6,756 nt of DNA from Chloroflexota bacterium (GTDB lineage: Bacteria; Chloroflexota; Ktedonobacteria; Ktedonobacterales; Ktedonobacteraceae), in assembly GCA_021828635.1 (NCBI GenBank), contig JAJZEJ010000447.1, positions 1 through 6,756 on the forward strand. Reading direction: 5' to 3'. Positions 1-6,671 of this stretch are shown in pieces. How positions within the stretch are numbered: the stretch's first letter is position 1; every line of letters starts with the position of its first letter. The notes under the pieces are model-generated. The model was given only the letters and a program-made list of their open reading frames with translations. It searched no databases and had not been told where the DNA came from. The position numbers were made by a program, and so were the translations under genes.

Positions 1-2
1 GT

Positions 3-1685
3 GAGAGGATGGAGGCTATTCCTCACGCCTTGGCCGCTCAGAAGTATGTCTATGCGATACACCTCATTGAGCAAACCTCCGATATCCTGTGGACACGGAG
101 CGAGATAGCAACCCTACGCAGATGGCTCGAAGCCCTCCCACCAATCCTTCTGCGAAAGAAGCCCAAATTATGTCTCTTGTATGCCTGGATTCTCTTTTTT
201 GCTGGCAATGTCGATACACTTGATCAGTGGATTCAAGCAGCATCTCCTCCTGTAATGACCGAGACTGGTGAGAACATGGAAAATTGTCCCGAAGACGATA
301 ACACGTACAAGCAACAAGCTTCTGAACAGGGAGTTTGCAACGAATTAGAAGGCATGAGAATAGGACTACAGGCATGTATAGCTAGCGTTCGTGGTCATGG
401 ACAAAACAGCCTTGAACTATCACAACGCGCATTGCGTTCTCTTCCGGCAACAAGCAGCATATGGCACAGTATTATTGCTCTCAATCTCGCTACTGTCTAT
501 CGCTCATACGGCCAGGAAGCAGCAGCTTACACGGCGCTCACGAAAGCTGAGACCATGAGTCAAGTCACTGATCATCAATTGATGCAATTAAGTACGCTTT
601 GTGACTTAGCGAGCTTTCATATGGTATACGGTCAGATAGACCAAGCTACCTCATTTTATCAACATACGATCCAATTGGGGAACAATGATACAAAATGCCC
701 ATTACCTCCTGTTGGAACAGCTTTCGTGGGATTAGGGAATATCCTGCGCGAACGCTATGATTTAGAAGAGGCAACCGATGCCCTCCTGCAAGGGATCGCA
801 GTCGGAAAACAATGGGCAGATGCAGGTATTCTTATTGAAGGGTATAGCGCACTTGTGCGCGTGAAACAGGCTCAGGGATTGTTCTCTGAGGCGCGAGAAG
901 TACTCGCACACGCTGAGCGTCTTGCTACACGCATGGGCATTGATCATTGGACGACCATGATACAAGCGGTTCATATACGGCTTTCGCTTGCTCAGGGTGA
1001 TAGTAGGAAAGCCTCTCTGTGGGTACAAACACAGTGTGTGAATGAAACAATGATGCAGAATGTTTTGTGGCAACTCGTCGTTACCACCATCGCCTACACC
1101 TGGCTACTCGATAATCATGGGGAGAATGCCTTAGCACTCCTACAACAATTATCTTCTGTAGCATTACAGGCACAAAGGAAGAGTCTCTTCATAGAAGTTC
1201 CTGCGTTGCAAGCCTTTGCCTATCAGAGAAATGGCAAAACAAATCAAGCTCTCAAAGCACTGGAACGTGCCCTGATGTATGCCAAAGCTGAAAGGCATAT
1301 CTGGATATTCGCTGAATTAGGAACGCCCATGCTCACTTTACTCACTCTGTTCATGCAAAACACCACATACGCTCCATCTCTGCGAGCCTATGCACACATG
1401 ATTGTAGAGATGTTGCAGAATGGTAGCAATAGGTTCTTGTCTCCCCCTGCTTTTATCTCTCCTACTTCCTTGCAACCGCTCCCTATGGAGTTGCTGAGCG
1501 GGCGTGAACTCACAATAGTGCGCTTACTGGCGGCAGGCTACTCGAATCAAGAGATTGCCCAGGAGTTAGTGCTTGCACGCAGTACAGTGAAGTGGCATTT
1601 GAGGAATATCTATAGCAAGCTTAACACACGTAACCGCGTGCAGACGGTTGCCAAAGCACAGGCACTTCACTTACTAAAGGAGTGA
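3..1685 (+). CDS. LuxR-family transcriptional regulator, MalT-like (5'-truncated by window edge)
   Basis: This is the C-terminal part of a large MalT/LAL-type regulator. The frame stays open to the window edge, with in-frame codons before the first visible ATG at 9, so that ATG is probably internal. Family members usually have an N-terminal STAND/AAA ATPase domain, which here would lie outside the window. From the ATG, residues 1-75 match the post-ATPase helical segment (HALAAQ, LRRWLEALP, LCLLYAW). Residues about 75-115 form an acidic, less ordered linker. Residues about 115-480 are helical TPR-like repeats, the usual ligand- or partner-sensing module. Residues 493-558 are a complete LuxR/GerE HTH with LSGREL, SNQEIAQEL and the recognition helix ARSTVKWHLRNIYSKL. 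The stop is TGA at 1683-1685. It probably binds DNA in the cytoplasm as a signal-dependent activator. Target and signal are unknown, and no target promoter is evident. It converges on the APH remnant. Confidence 0.9.
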   Translation, partial: ERMEAIPHALAAQKYVYAIHLIEQTSDILWTRSEIATLRRWLEALPPILLRKKPKLCLLYAWILFFAGNVDTLDQWIQAASPPVMTETGENMENCPEDDNTYKQQASEQGVCNELEGMRIGLQACIASVRGHGQNSLELSQRALRSLPATSSIWHSIIALNLATVYRSYGQEAAAYTALTKAETMSQVTDHQLMQLSTLCDLASFHMVYGQIDQATSFYQHTIQLGNNDTKCPLPPVGTAFVGLGNILRERYDLEEATDALLQGIAVGKQWADAGILIEGYSALVRVKQAQGLFSEAREVLAHAERLATRMGIDHWTTMIQAVHIRLSLAQGDSRKASLWVQTQCVNETMMQNVLWQLVVTTIAYTWLLDNHGENALALLQQLSSVALQAQRKSLFIEVPALQAFAYQRNGKTNQALKALERALMYAKAERHIWIFAELGTPMLTLLTLFMQNTTYAPSLRAYAHMIVEMLQNGSNRFLSPPAFISPTSLQPLPMELLSGRELTIVRLLAAGYSNQEIAQELVLARSTVKWHLRNIYSKLNTRNRVQTVAKAQALHLLKE

Positions 1686-1889
1686 TGGGTGAAAAGAGTA
1701 GTAATATTGCACGCTTGCCTCTTTCCCACGCATCTCTTGGCAATGGCATTCCTCTTCTTCCCTCACCTGTAGCCCGCTTACTTCGCCTCTAGTGACAGCA
1801 ACCTTAACTCTACCCCTAGTAAGAAAAGGCACGTAAAAGGAAAAGGAAGCAATATCCTCTTCAAGAACCGCTACCTGATGCTCTGTATA
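1674..1889 (-). other. Possible frameshifted tail of the APH remnant
   Basis: Shifting the APH frame by -1 at about 1889 gives 71 open codons ending at TAG 1674-1676, inside the 3' end of the convergent LuxR gene. The first residues (YTEHQVAVLEEDIASF) look like the LE-x-LEEDLA helix that normally follows GFGWI in this family, which is the reason for listing it. The rest has no HGD or DxD-like motif and I do not recognise it. So even the repaired frame would be a truncated enzyme of about 215 residues. Apart from this tail, the 185 bp between the two stop codons (1686-1870) show no other gene and no strong intrinsic terminator. Confidence 0.35.
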
Positions 1890-2326
1890 GCCATATCATC
1901 TTGCTCACGTGCTATCCAGCCAAAACCATCAACCCTCATTTTATTGATACGAGCCAGGTCTGTCCCTGCTTCGATGAGGACGGTATGGAGTGTTGTTTCG
2001 TCCAGATTATGAGATTTGCTCACAGGTCTGCCCTTGATCTCTGTTGTCACCATCACCGAGCGTTGCAGCATCTCATTATAGTGTTCATAGTAAATGACTT
2101 CTGGTACTTTAACCTGCATGCCACAAAGGTGTGTATGAACAGCGACTTCTGGCGCGAAACTAGCGCCTTCTTCTGGCAAAACGCGCAGATAGAAAGTATC
2201 GTGCTGAAAAGCGACACAGTAAACATAGGTAGAGATACCTTCCGGTACACGTTCTATGGATAATGGTTCTTTTGAAAAGATGTGTTTTACTAAATCGGCA
2301 ATATGCTGTATATCTGGTAAAAACAT
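1871..2326 (-). pseudogene. Aminoglycoside phosphotransferase (APH)-family remnant, N-lobe only
   Basis: The 151-residue reading frame resembles the N-terminal half of APH/choline-kinase-like phosphotransferases. It has the strand-rich N-lobe start (VPEGISTYVYCV, TFYLRVLPEE), an acidic helix with EVAVHTHL, the hinge-like VMVTTEIKGRPVS, and the family-typical LARINKMRVDGFGWI near residues 124-139. Such enzymes usually run to about 300 residues and use an HGD-type catalytic loop and a metal-binding Asp in the C-lobe. None of that is present: the frame ends at TAG about 10 residues after GFGWI. The -1 frame continues with family-like residues (see 1674-1889), which points to a one-base frameshift. 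A good Shine-Dalgarno sequence (AAGGTGA, 6 nt before ATG 2326) shows the 5' end was once functional. No substrate can be assigned. An alternative is a real short protein with an unknown non-catalytic role, which I think is less likely. Confidence 0.75.
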
Positions 2327-2332
2327 ATATTA

Positions 2333-2339
2333 TCACCTT
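2333..2339 (-). promoter_or_regulatory. Ribosome binding site of the APH remnant
   Basis: AAGGTGA on the - strand lies 6 nt upstream of the ATG at 2326-2324. It supports that start. There is only about 10 bp between this site and the edge of the inverted repeat at 2349, leaving no room for a separate promoter outside the repeat. Confidence 0.6.
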
Positions 2340-2438
2340 ACGTATATAAATGGCGTAGGGACCGATTCATCGCGTCCGTGCTGTGACGTGAGAGGCTGGT
2401 GAGCCACACGGACGCGATGAATCGGTCCCTACGCCATT
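2340..2438 (-). terminator. Putative transcription terminator of the kinase operon
   Basis: Transcription of the kinase gene on the - strand would run straight into the 32-bp inverted repeat and produce an extremely stable hairpin, followed by TTTATATACGT, which is only weakly U-rich. It may stop or stabilise the 3' end of the mRNA. The missing long T-run makes it an imperfect intrinsic terminator, so the role is inferred from position. Confidence 0.4.
2349..2438. repeat. Perfect 32-bp inverted repeat, REP/MITE-like element
   Basis: Positions 2349-2380 and 2407-2438 are exact reverse complements (32 of 32), separated by a 26-bp non-palindromic spacer. Pairing stops at both ends: 2348/2439 and 2381/2406 do not match. 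Each arm contains its own smaller palindrome: GGACCGAT (2359-2366), a TC loop, then ATCG-C-GTCC (2369-2377), an 8-bp stem with one bulged C. Single-stranded DNA or RNA could therefore form one long hairpin or two short ones. This is the architecture of paired REP/BIME-like units or a very small MITE. No transposase is encoded and no convincing target-site duplication is visible. It sits 9 bp after the kinase stop codon. Confidence 0.85.
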
Positions 2439-2447
2439 CGGAAGAAC

Positions 2448-4208
2448 TTAATTCGGCAAGCCCGATCCCCAGGGCTTGGCGCGTCTTCTAGCTTTTTGCG
2501 CTTCTTGTGGATTGTTTAAGGCTTCGTAGACATCAGCCTTGAGGTTCCAGGCACGGGCATAGCTTTTATCCATCTCGGTGGCTTCGTTGAGTGCATCGAG
2601 GGCAGCACGATTATGGCCGAGGTGGATTAGAGCCTCGGCTTTGTTGCACCATGCGACAGCACTACGTGAATTGACGCGCAGTGCGCGGGTGTAGGCATCG
2701 ACGGCCCCGTTGAAGTCGCGCAGGATATAGCGTGCGTTGCCCAGGCCATTCCATGCCTGGAAGCTCGTGCTATCATCGGCGAGTGCCTGTTCATACGAGG
2801 CAATGGCGTCTTCTGGCAGGTTCATATCAAGTTGTGCGTCGCCGCGCCCATTCCAGGCGGCGACATATTCGTTGTCGATGGTCAAGGCACGCTCGAAGTG
2901 GACCAGGGCTTGCTGGTAGCGTTGCAGGCGCTGCAAGGCCAGACCCGCGCTGACCCAGACGACGGCATTGCTGGAGTCAATCTCGGTGGCACGTTGATAT
3001 GCCTCGAAAGCTTTGCGGTAGCTACCCTGGTTGTAGTGTGCGGTCCCTTTGCCGTTCCAGGCATAGAAGTTTTCCGGGTCCATACGGAGCGCCTCTTCAT
3101 AGGCTTGGAGCGCCTGAGAGTATTGCTGTTGATGCAGGTATTGATCGCCTTCGCGGCACTTTTCGCGCACACTGGCTGTGCTAACCGGCGTGACACGGGC
3201 AGCTTGACGCCCCACAGCTGATACTTTGCTGGTTCCAGTAGGAAGTGGAGCTGGTGTTGCGCCTGTGCGCTTGTTGTTAGACCCGTTGCGAGCTTCAGGT
3301 GTGACTGGCACCTGTACTTTGGCGGTCGAAGTTGGACGGCATGCTTGATCGAAGGTATACAAAAACTCCAGCATGTCCGCGAAGCGTTCATCTGGTCGTG
3401 TCTCCAGAGCGCGTTCGATCACACTGTCGAGTGTGACTGGCAAGTCCGGGTTGAGCGAGGAGACCGGCAAGATATGTCCACTATGTGCATCGGTTGGATG
3501 ATAGCCGGTGAGCATCTCATAGAGGATCACGGCGCTACTATACTGGTCGCTACGCGGATCTACGACACCGGCGTGCTGCTCCGGGGCCATATAGCCAACA
3601 GTACCACGTACTGTGATGGTTTTGCCCACACGTGTCCCTGGCTCTAATGCACGTGCAATGCCAAAATCGGTGATGACCAGGCGGTAATCCTCCTGGTGAA
3701 TTAAAATATTTTCCGGCTTGATGTCGCGGTGAATGACCGGGCGCGGACGAGTATGCGCGTAGTGCAGAGCTTGCGCAAGCTGGTGAAAAAGCCGCACTGT
3801 CTCATGAGCTGCTAGAGGTCCATTGACCTCGGCCAGGCGATTGCGCAATGAACCACCGGTATAGAGCGGCATCACGAGAAAGACGCACGGCCCATCCTTG
3901 CCGTAGTCGAGGACGGGGGCAATGTTCGGATGATCCAGCCCTGCCGCGATCCGCGCTTCCCGCAAGAAGTGTTCGTGTTCATTGCTAGTTGTTTTGCTGG
4001 GCAACAGCACTTTGATGGCAACATAGCGCGAGAGTTTCTGGTCGATGCCCCGAAAAACGGCAGCATATCCACCTTTGCTAATCAACGCTTCTACCACATA
4101 GCGTCCCGCCAAAACCGAACCTAAGAGTGGTAGCCTGCATGCCTGACAAAATACATCGCTGTCCCGATTGAGGTATCCGCAGTCAGTCTTATCGGCGCAG
4201 CGTCGCAT
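2448..4208 (-). CDS. Zinc-ribbon Ser/Thr protein kinase with C-terminal TPR array
   Basis: This 586-residue protein is a probably active Hanks-type Ser/Thr kinase. Residues 4-24 form a four-cysteine zinc ribbon (C4, C10, C21, C24). The kinase domain covers about 37-288: a glycine-loop variant SKGGYAAVF (44-52), VAIK with catalytic K66, helix-C E84, HRD 160-162 followed by K164 and N167, DFG 181-183, a Thr-containing activation loop TITVRGTVGYMAPE, APE 208-210 and a conserved late R271. A Pro/Thr/Lys-rich linker (about 290-346) leads to seven TPRs in exact 34-residue register (347-579), with AWNGKG/AWNGRG/AWNGLG repeats. No membrane segment is seen, so it is likely cytosolic, unlike PASTA-type relatives; the TPRs probably dock substrates. 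ATG 4208 is supported by GGAGGAGG just upstream and by the zinc ribbon starting at residue 4. Its pseudokinase paralogue lies 93 bp upstream on the same strand. The substrate is unknown. Confidence 0.93.
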   Translation of the reverse strand: MRRCADKTDCGYLNRDSDVFCQACRLPLLGSVLAGRYVVEALISKGGYAAVFRGIDQKLSRYVAIKVLLPSKTTSNEHEHFLREARIAAGLDHPNIAPVLDYGKDGPCVFLVMPLYTGGSLRNRLAEVNGPLAAHETVRLFHQLAQALHYAHTRPRPVIHRDIKPENILIHQEDYRLVITDFGIARALEPGTRVGKTITVRGTVGYMAPEQHAGVVDPRSDQYSSAVILYEMLTGYHPTDAHSGHILPVSSLNPDLPVTLDSVIERALETRPDERFADMLEFLYTFDQACRPTSTAKVQVPVTPEARNGSNNKRTGATPAPLPTGTSKVSAVGRQAARVTPVSTASVREKCREGDQYLHQQQYSQALQAYEEALRMDPENFYAWNGKGTAHYNQGSYRKAFEAYQRATEIDSSNAVVWVSAGLALQRLQRYQQALVHFERALTIDNEYVAAWNGRGDAQLDMNLPEDAIASYEQALADDSTSFQAWNGLGNARYILRDFNGAVDAYTRALRVNSRSAVAWCNKAEALIHLGHNRAALDALNEATEMDKSYARAWNLKADVYEALNNPQEAQKARRRAKPWGSGLPN

Positions 4209-4212
4209 TCCT

Positions 4213-4217
4213 CCTCC
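4213..4217 (-). promoter_or_regulatory. Ribosome binding site of the kinase gene
   Basis: The - strand reads CGGAGGAGGAATG. The GGAGG core lies 4 nt from the ATG, and the overlapping AGGAGG is closer still. It is a strong but tightly spaced Shine-Dalgarno sequence and fixes the start at 4208. Confidence 0.65.
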
Positions 4218-4301
4218 GCGTTATAGGGTTCAATAGTAAAACATAAAATATGACATCGACGAGGGATGACACTCCATCTTCTTAGCAAGATCAACAGCAC
4301 C

Positions 4302-6011
4302 CTATAAAGTCTGTACGTGTTGGACCTGCTGCTCCAGAGAGTGCGCCCACTCTTGACAGGTGAGTGCTTCCTGCTTTCTGCCAAGCTTCTCTAGCACGAC
4401 GGCCTTATTATACCAGGCATCAGGTTCTTCAGGTGCAAACGAAGTAGCCTGATCGAGGGCGGCTAATGCCTCATCCAGACGACCCAGTGCGAAGAGAGAG
4501 AGACCTTTATTATTCCACGCCGCAATATAGTGAGCATCTATAGCCAGCGCACGATCAAAAGCCAGTAAGGCTTCTTCGTGGCGTTGTAGCTCGTGCAGTA
4601 AGCTCCCTTTATTATACCATGCTGAGATCAATCCGCTATCATACAAAAGTGCCTGTGTGTAGGATTCCAGAGCATCTTCATACATACGCAGGGCTGCTAG
4701 CACATTCCCTCGATTATACCACGCGCCCGCCATCTGTGGTGTCAGTGCCAGCACCTGGTCATAGGCAACTAATGCCTCGGCAAAGCGGTGCAAATCGCGC
4801 AAATCATTGCCTTTGTCAAACCAGATGGGCGCGTTGTGCGGGTCAAGTTGGAGCGCATACTCGTGAATAGCCAGGGCTTGCTCCACATTTTTTAAGCGAC
4901 GAAGTATATTGCCCTTCGTGTCTAGTAATGCGCTATTTGAGCCATCAAGGTCAAGCGCACGGTTAATGGCGATCAATGCCTCATCGTAGCGTTGCAGGCT
5001 ATAGAGTGTATCGCTCATGGCCTGCCAGATGACGTTTTGACCAGGATCGAGCAATAGTGCGCGATCAAAAGCCAGCAACGCTTCTTCCAGGTGGTTCTGT
5101 TCAGCCAGTGCCATGCCGCGACCACTCCAGGCATAGACATAACTTTGGTCGCAAGCGAGAGCTTGCTGGTAGTTGTGCATCTCTTCATCGAATCGGCGCA
5201 ATTCATGCAGGACACTGGCACGTGCTGTCCATAGTCCAGGGTCTTGTGGCCGCAAGGTGAGCGCATGGTCATACGCTGATAGGGCTTCTTCAGCGCGATG
5301 CAAGTATAGAAGGACAATGCCTTTACCGCGCCATGCTTCAACAGAGGCCGCATCCTGCTGGATGGCCTGTTCATAGGCTGCCAGGGCTGCTTCATATTGC
5401 TGATGCGTGTAGGCCAGATGCCCTTCTGCTAGCCAATCGCGTTGCAGTGGCGGAGTAGCTTCAGGAATGGGGGTGAGAGAGGCACGTGTCATGAGCGTGT
5501 TATGCTTCATCGGAATAGCAATGCGTAACTGTGTTGCCATATCTTCCTCGTCCTCGTTGAGAACGCTGTTCGGTGAAGGACGAAAGAGTGTATTGCCTAC
5601 GCGGGCGACAATACGCGCTCTGGATGCACTCTCTGTGGGTTTCTCCTCGGTATAGGTAGATTTCACAAGGAAAGCGCATGTCTCATCCAAGCCATAATCG
5701 GTGACGCGAATACTGCCCGGTTCCTGCATGTCTGCTGAGAGCGAAATAGCCAATTCGGCATCCTGCAGAAAGCCTTCGCGCTCCTCTTCATTACTATTTT
5801 TGGGTGTCAATGTGCGAATAATGACTGGCGTATTGCTATAGCGATCAATGGCCTCAAGTGTCATCGTACTTCTATCTTTATTCACGAGTGTCTGTATCTC
5901 ATAGCGGGCTTTCAGAAAAGTTCCTTTGAGTGGAATACCACAGTGAGCGCAAAAGCGCGTGCGATCTCGATTTTGGAAGCCACAATCATCCCTATCTAAA
6001 CATTGTCCCAT
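4302..6011 (-). CDS. Zinc-ribbon, degenerate kinase N-lobe, 11-TPR protein (pseudokinase paralogue)
   Basis: This 569-residue protein is a paralogue of the kinase encoded just downstream. Residues 4-24 hold a zinc ribbon with cysteines at 4, 10, 21 and 24, identical positions to the kinase. Residues about 37-119 align with the kinase N-lobe, without gaps to about 91. The glycine loop has become NKDRSTMTLEA, VAIK has become VIIR (R66), and the helix-C Glu is D84. A matching DYG...CAFLV strand then reaches the hinge. No HRD, DFG or APE follows, so it cannot be a kinase. A linker (about 125-190) leads to eleven TPRs in unbroken 34-residue register (191 to about 559), many with AWYNKG. No membrane segment is seen. 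I chose ATG 6011 because it aligns with the kinase start and has GGAGGT 9 nt upstream; ATG 6029 would add six residues. Its role is unknown; a scaffold or binding partner of the neighbouring kinase is inferred. Confidence 0.9.
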   Translation of the reverse strand: MGQCLDRDDCGFQNRDRTRFCAHCGIPLKGTFLKARYEIQTLVNKDRSTMTLEAIDRYSNTPVIIRTLTPKNSNEEEREGFLQDAELAISLSADMQEPGSIRVTDYGLDETCAFLVKSTYTEEKPTESASRARIVARVGNTLFRPSPNSVLNEDEEDMATQLRIAIPMKHNTLMTRASLTPIPEATPPLQRDWLAEGHLAYTHQQYEAALAAYEQAIQQDAASVEAWRGKGIVLLYLHRAEEALSAYDHALTLRPQDPGLWTARASVLHELRRFDEEMHNYQQALACDQSYVYAWSGRGMALAEQNHLEEALLAFDRALLLDPGQNVIWQAMSDTLYSLQRYDEALIAINRALDLDGSNSALLDTKGNILRRLKNVEQALAIHEYALQLDPHNAPIWFDKGNDLRDLHRFAEALVAYDQVLALTPQMAGAWYNRGNVLAALRMYEDALESYTQALLYDSGLISAWYNKGSLLHELQRHEEALLAFDRALAIDAHYIAAWNNKGLSLFALGRLDEALAALDQATSFAPEEPDAWYNKAVVLEKLGRKQEALTCQEWAHSLEQQVQHVQTL

Positions 6012-6020
6012 AACGCTTCG

Positions 6021-6026
6021 ACCTCC
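6021..6026 (-). promoter_or_regulatory. Ribosome binding site deciding the start at 6011
   Basis: GGAGGT on the - strand ends 9 nt before ATG 6011. The alternative ATG at 6029 has only GAGG, 7 nt away. The stronger site and the match to the paralogue's N-terminus both favour 6011. Confidence 0.55.
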
Positions 6027-6075
6027 CATTCCTGCACCTCATAACGATGAACTGTATGTGTTCATCAGTGTCTCT

Positions 6076-6105
6076 ACTTTAGCGAAAAGCGACCTGTTTT
6101 GTCAA
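6076..6105 (-). promoter_or_regulatory. Sigma70-like promoter of the pseudokinase/kinase pair
   Basis: On the - strand a consensus -35 TTGACA (6105-6100) is followed after 18 nt by TAAAGT (6081-6076), a 4-of-6 match to TATAAT. Transcription would start near 6069, giving a leader of roughly 58 nt before ATG 6011. The 93-bp gap before the kinase gene shows no comparable promoter, so both genes are probably transcribed from here. Confidence 0.55.
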
Positions 6106-6139
6106 TATGCTAATGAGACATATACCCAACTAAAACAGG
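6093..6139. promoter_or_regulatory. Inverted repeat overlapping the -35 box (operator or terminator candidate)
   Basis: CCTGTTTT (6093-6100) and AAAACAGG (6132-6139) are perfect 8-bp inverted arms, 31 bp apart, with a nested ATATG/CATAT pair inside. The left arm touches the -35 box of the promoter at 6076-6105. The element also lies just downstream of the DUF983 stop. It could be a regulator-binding site or a weak terminator for DUF983, although no T-run follows. Confidence 0.3.
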
Positions 6140-6167
6140 GTATGGTCGGGGTGTGTGACAATGAGGC

Positions 6168-6584
6168 TTAGATAGTAGCGTGATCATTCTGGGGAAGATT
6201 ATGTTCATCGGGTCGGTAGACGTAGTTTGGTGGATTTAACAGGTGATCTATGCTCATCCATAGGCCGCGACTATATCTGAAGAGCAGAAGTGGCAGGATA
6301 ACAGGCAATGGACTACTGATTATCATGATAGGAATAAACGGAATATTTGGATTTAGACCTGCCTGAATGGCAAAAGGCACAACGAGTGCTGTGACAATCA
6401 ATTCGCTGATAACTAGATTGATTGCCATTGAGCTGGTGAAGTAGCCTTCCTCGCGCTCATAGACAAAATGGCAGACGGGACAGGTTTCGTACATCTTGAA
6501 AAAACTTTTAAAAAGCTTGCCCTTGCCACAGACGGGGCAACGTAAACGTAGTCCTCTCGAAAGAAGTGTCCATGCACTACTCAT
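6168..6584 (-). CDS. DUF983 family zinc-ribbon membrane protein
   Basis: This 138-residue protein matches DUF983 by motif. An N-terminal zinc ribbon CPVCGKGKLF (C16, C19) pairs with CPVC (C35, C38), followed by the family signature YEREEGYF (about 42-49). Two hydrophobic segments (about 53-76 and 80-102) are likely transmembrane helices. After them comes the conserved RYSRGLWMSIDHLLNPP, then a short polar tail. The family is widespread and has no firmly established biochemical function; an inner-membrane location is expected. I prefer ATG 6584 because the ribbon then sits at the usual distance from the N-terminus and the promoter-like extended -10 at 6641-6649 gives a leader of about 50 nt. 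ATG 6629 would add 15 residues (MFDIFQRKHTHEESI) but would sit about 5 nt from the predicted transcript start and has no Shine-Dalgarno. The Shine-Dalgarno for 6584 (GAAGAGAG) is also weak. Confidence 0.88.
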   Translation of the reverse strand: MSSAWTLLSRGLRLRCPVCGKGKLFKSFFKMYETCPVCHFVYEREEGYFTSSMAINLVISELIVTALVVPFAIQAGLNPNIPFIPIMIISSPLPVILPLLLFRYSRGLWMSIDHLLNPPNYVYRPDEHNLPQNDHATI

Positions 6585-6640
6585 AATGCTCTCTTCATGT
6601 GTATGTTTGCGTTGAAATATATCGAACATGTGCTGCTATT

Positions 6641-6649
6641 ATTATAGCA
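6641..6649 (-). promoter_or_regulatory. Extended -10 promoter of the DUF983 gene
   Basis: The - strand reads TGCTATAAT, a perfect extended -10 (TG-N-TATAAT). A -35-like CTGACA lies at 6675-6670, 23 nt from TATAAT; it would fit better with the overlapping TATGCT (6651-6646, 18-nt spacer). Predicted transcription start is near 6634. Confidence 0.5.
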
Positions 6650-6671
6650 TATCCCGTTCACGAGGGTGTTG

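Noticed and set aside
1686..1735. AAAGAG/CTCTTT pairing as a terminator for the LuxR gene
   Set aside because: The stem is only 6 bp with a loop of about 20 nt and no T-run follows.
1901..2263. A 120-codon + strand frame opposite the APH remnant
   Set aside because: Its composition is not protein-like and the opposite strand carries recognisable APH motifs with a good ribosome binding site.
2832..3221. Open + strand frames opposite the kinase TPR region (129 residues and shorter)
   Set aside because: They are antisense to a clear kinase/TPR gene, lack family motifs and a convincing ribosome binding site, and arise from codon bias in the real gene.
2882..3391. A 169-codon - strand frame overlapping the kinase in another frame
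   Set aside because: The in-frame kinase linker and seven regular TPRs occupy the same DNA; this frame shows low-complexity shadow composition only.
4209..4301. A separate promoter for the kinase in the 93-bp gap
   Set aside because: TATAAC near 4225 resembles a -10 box, but it has no -35 partner at the right distance and lies almost on the ribosome binding site.
4302..5430. Regular 102-bp periodicity that could suggest a CRISPR or tandem DNA repeat
   Set aside because: The period is the 34-residue TPR unit; most units are diverged at DNA level and there are no conserved repeat/spacer boundaries.
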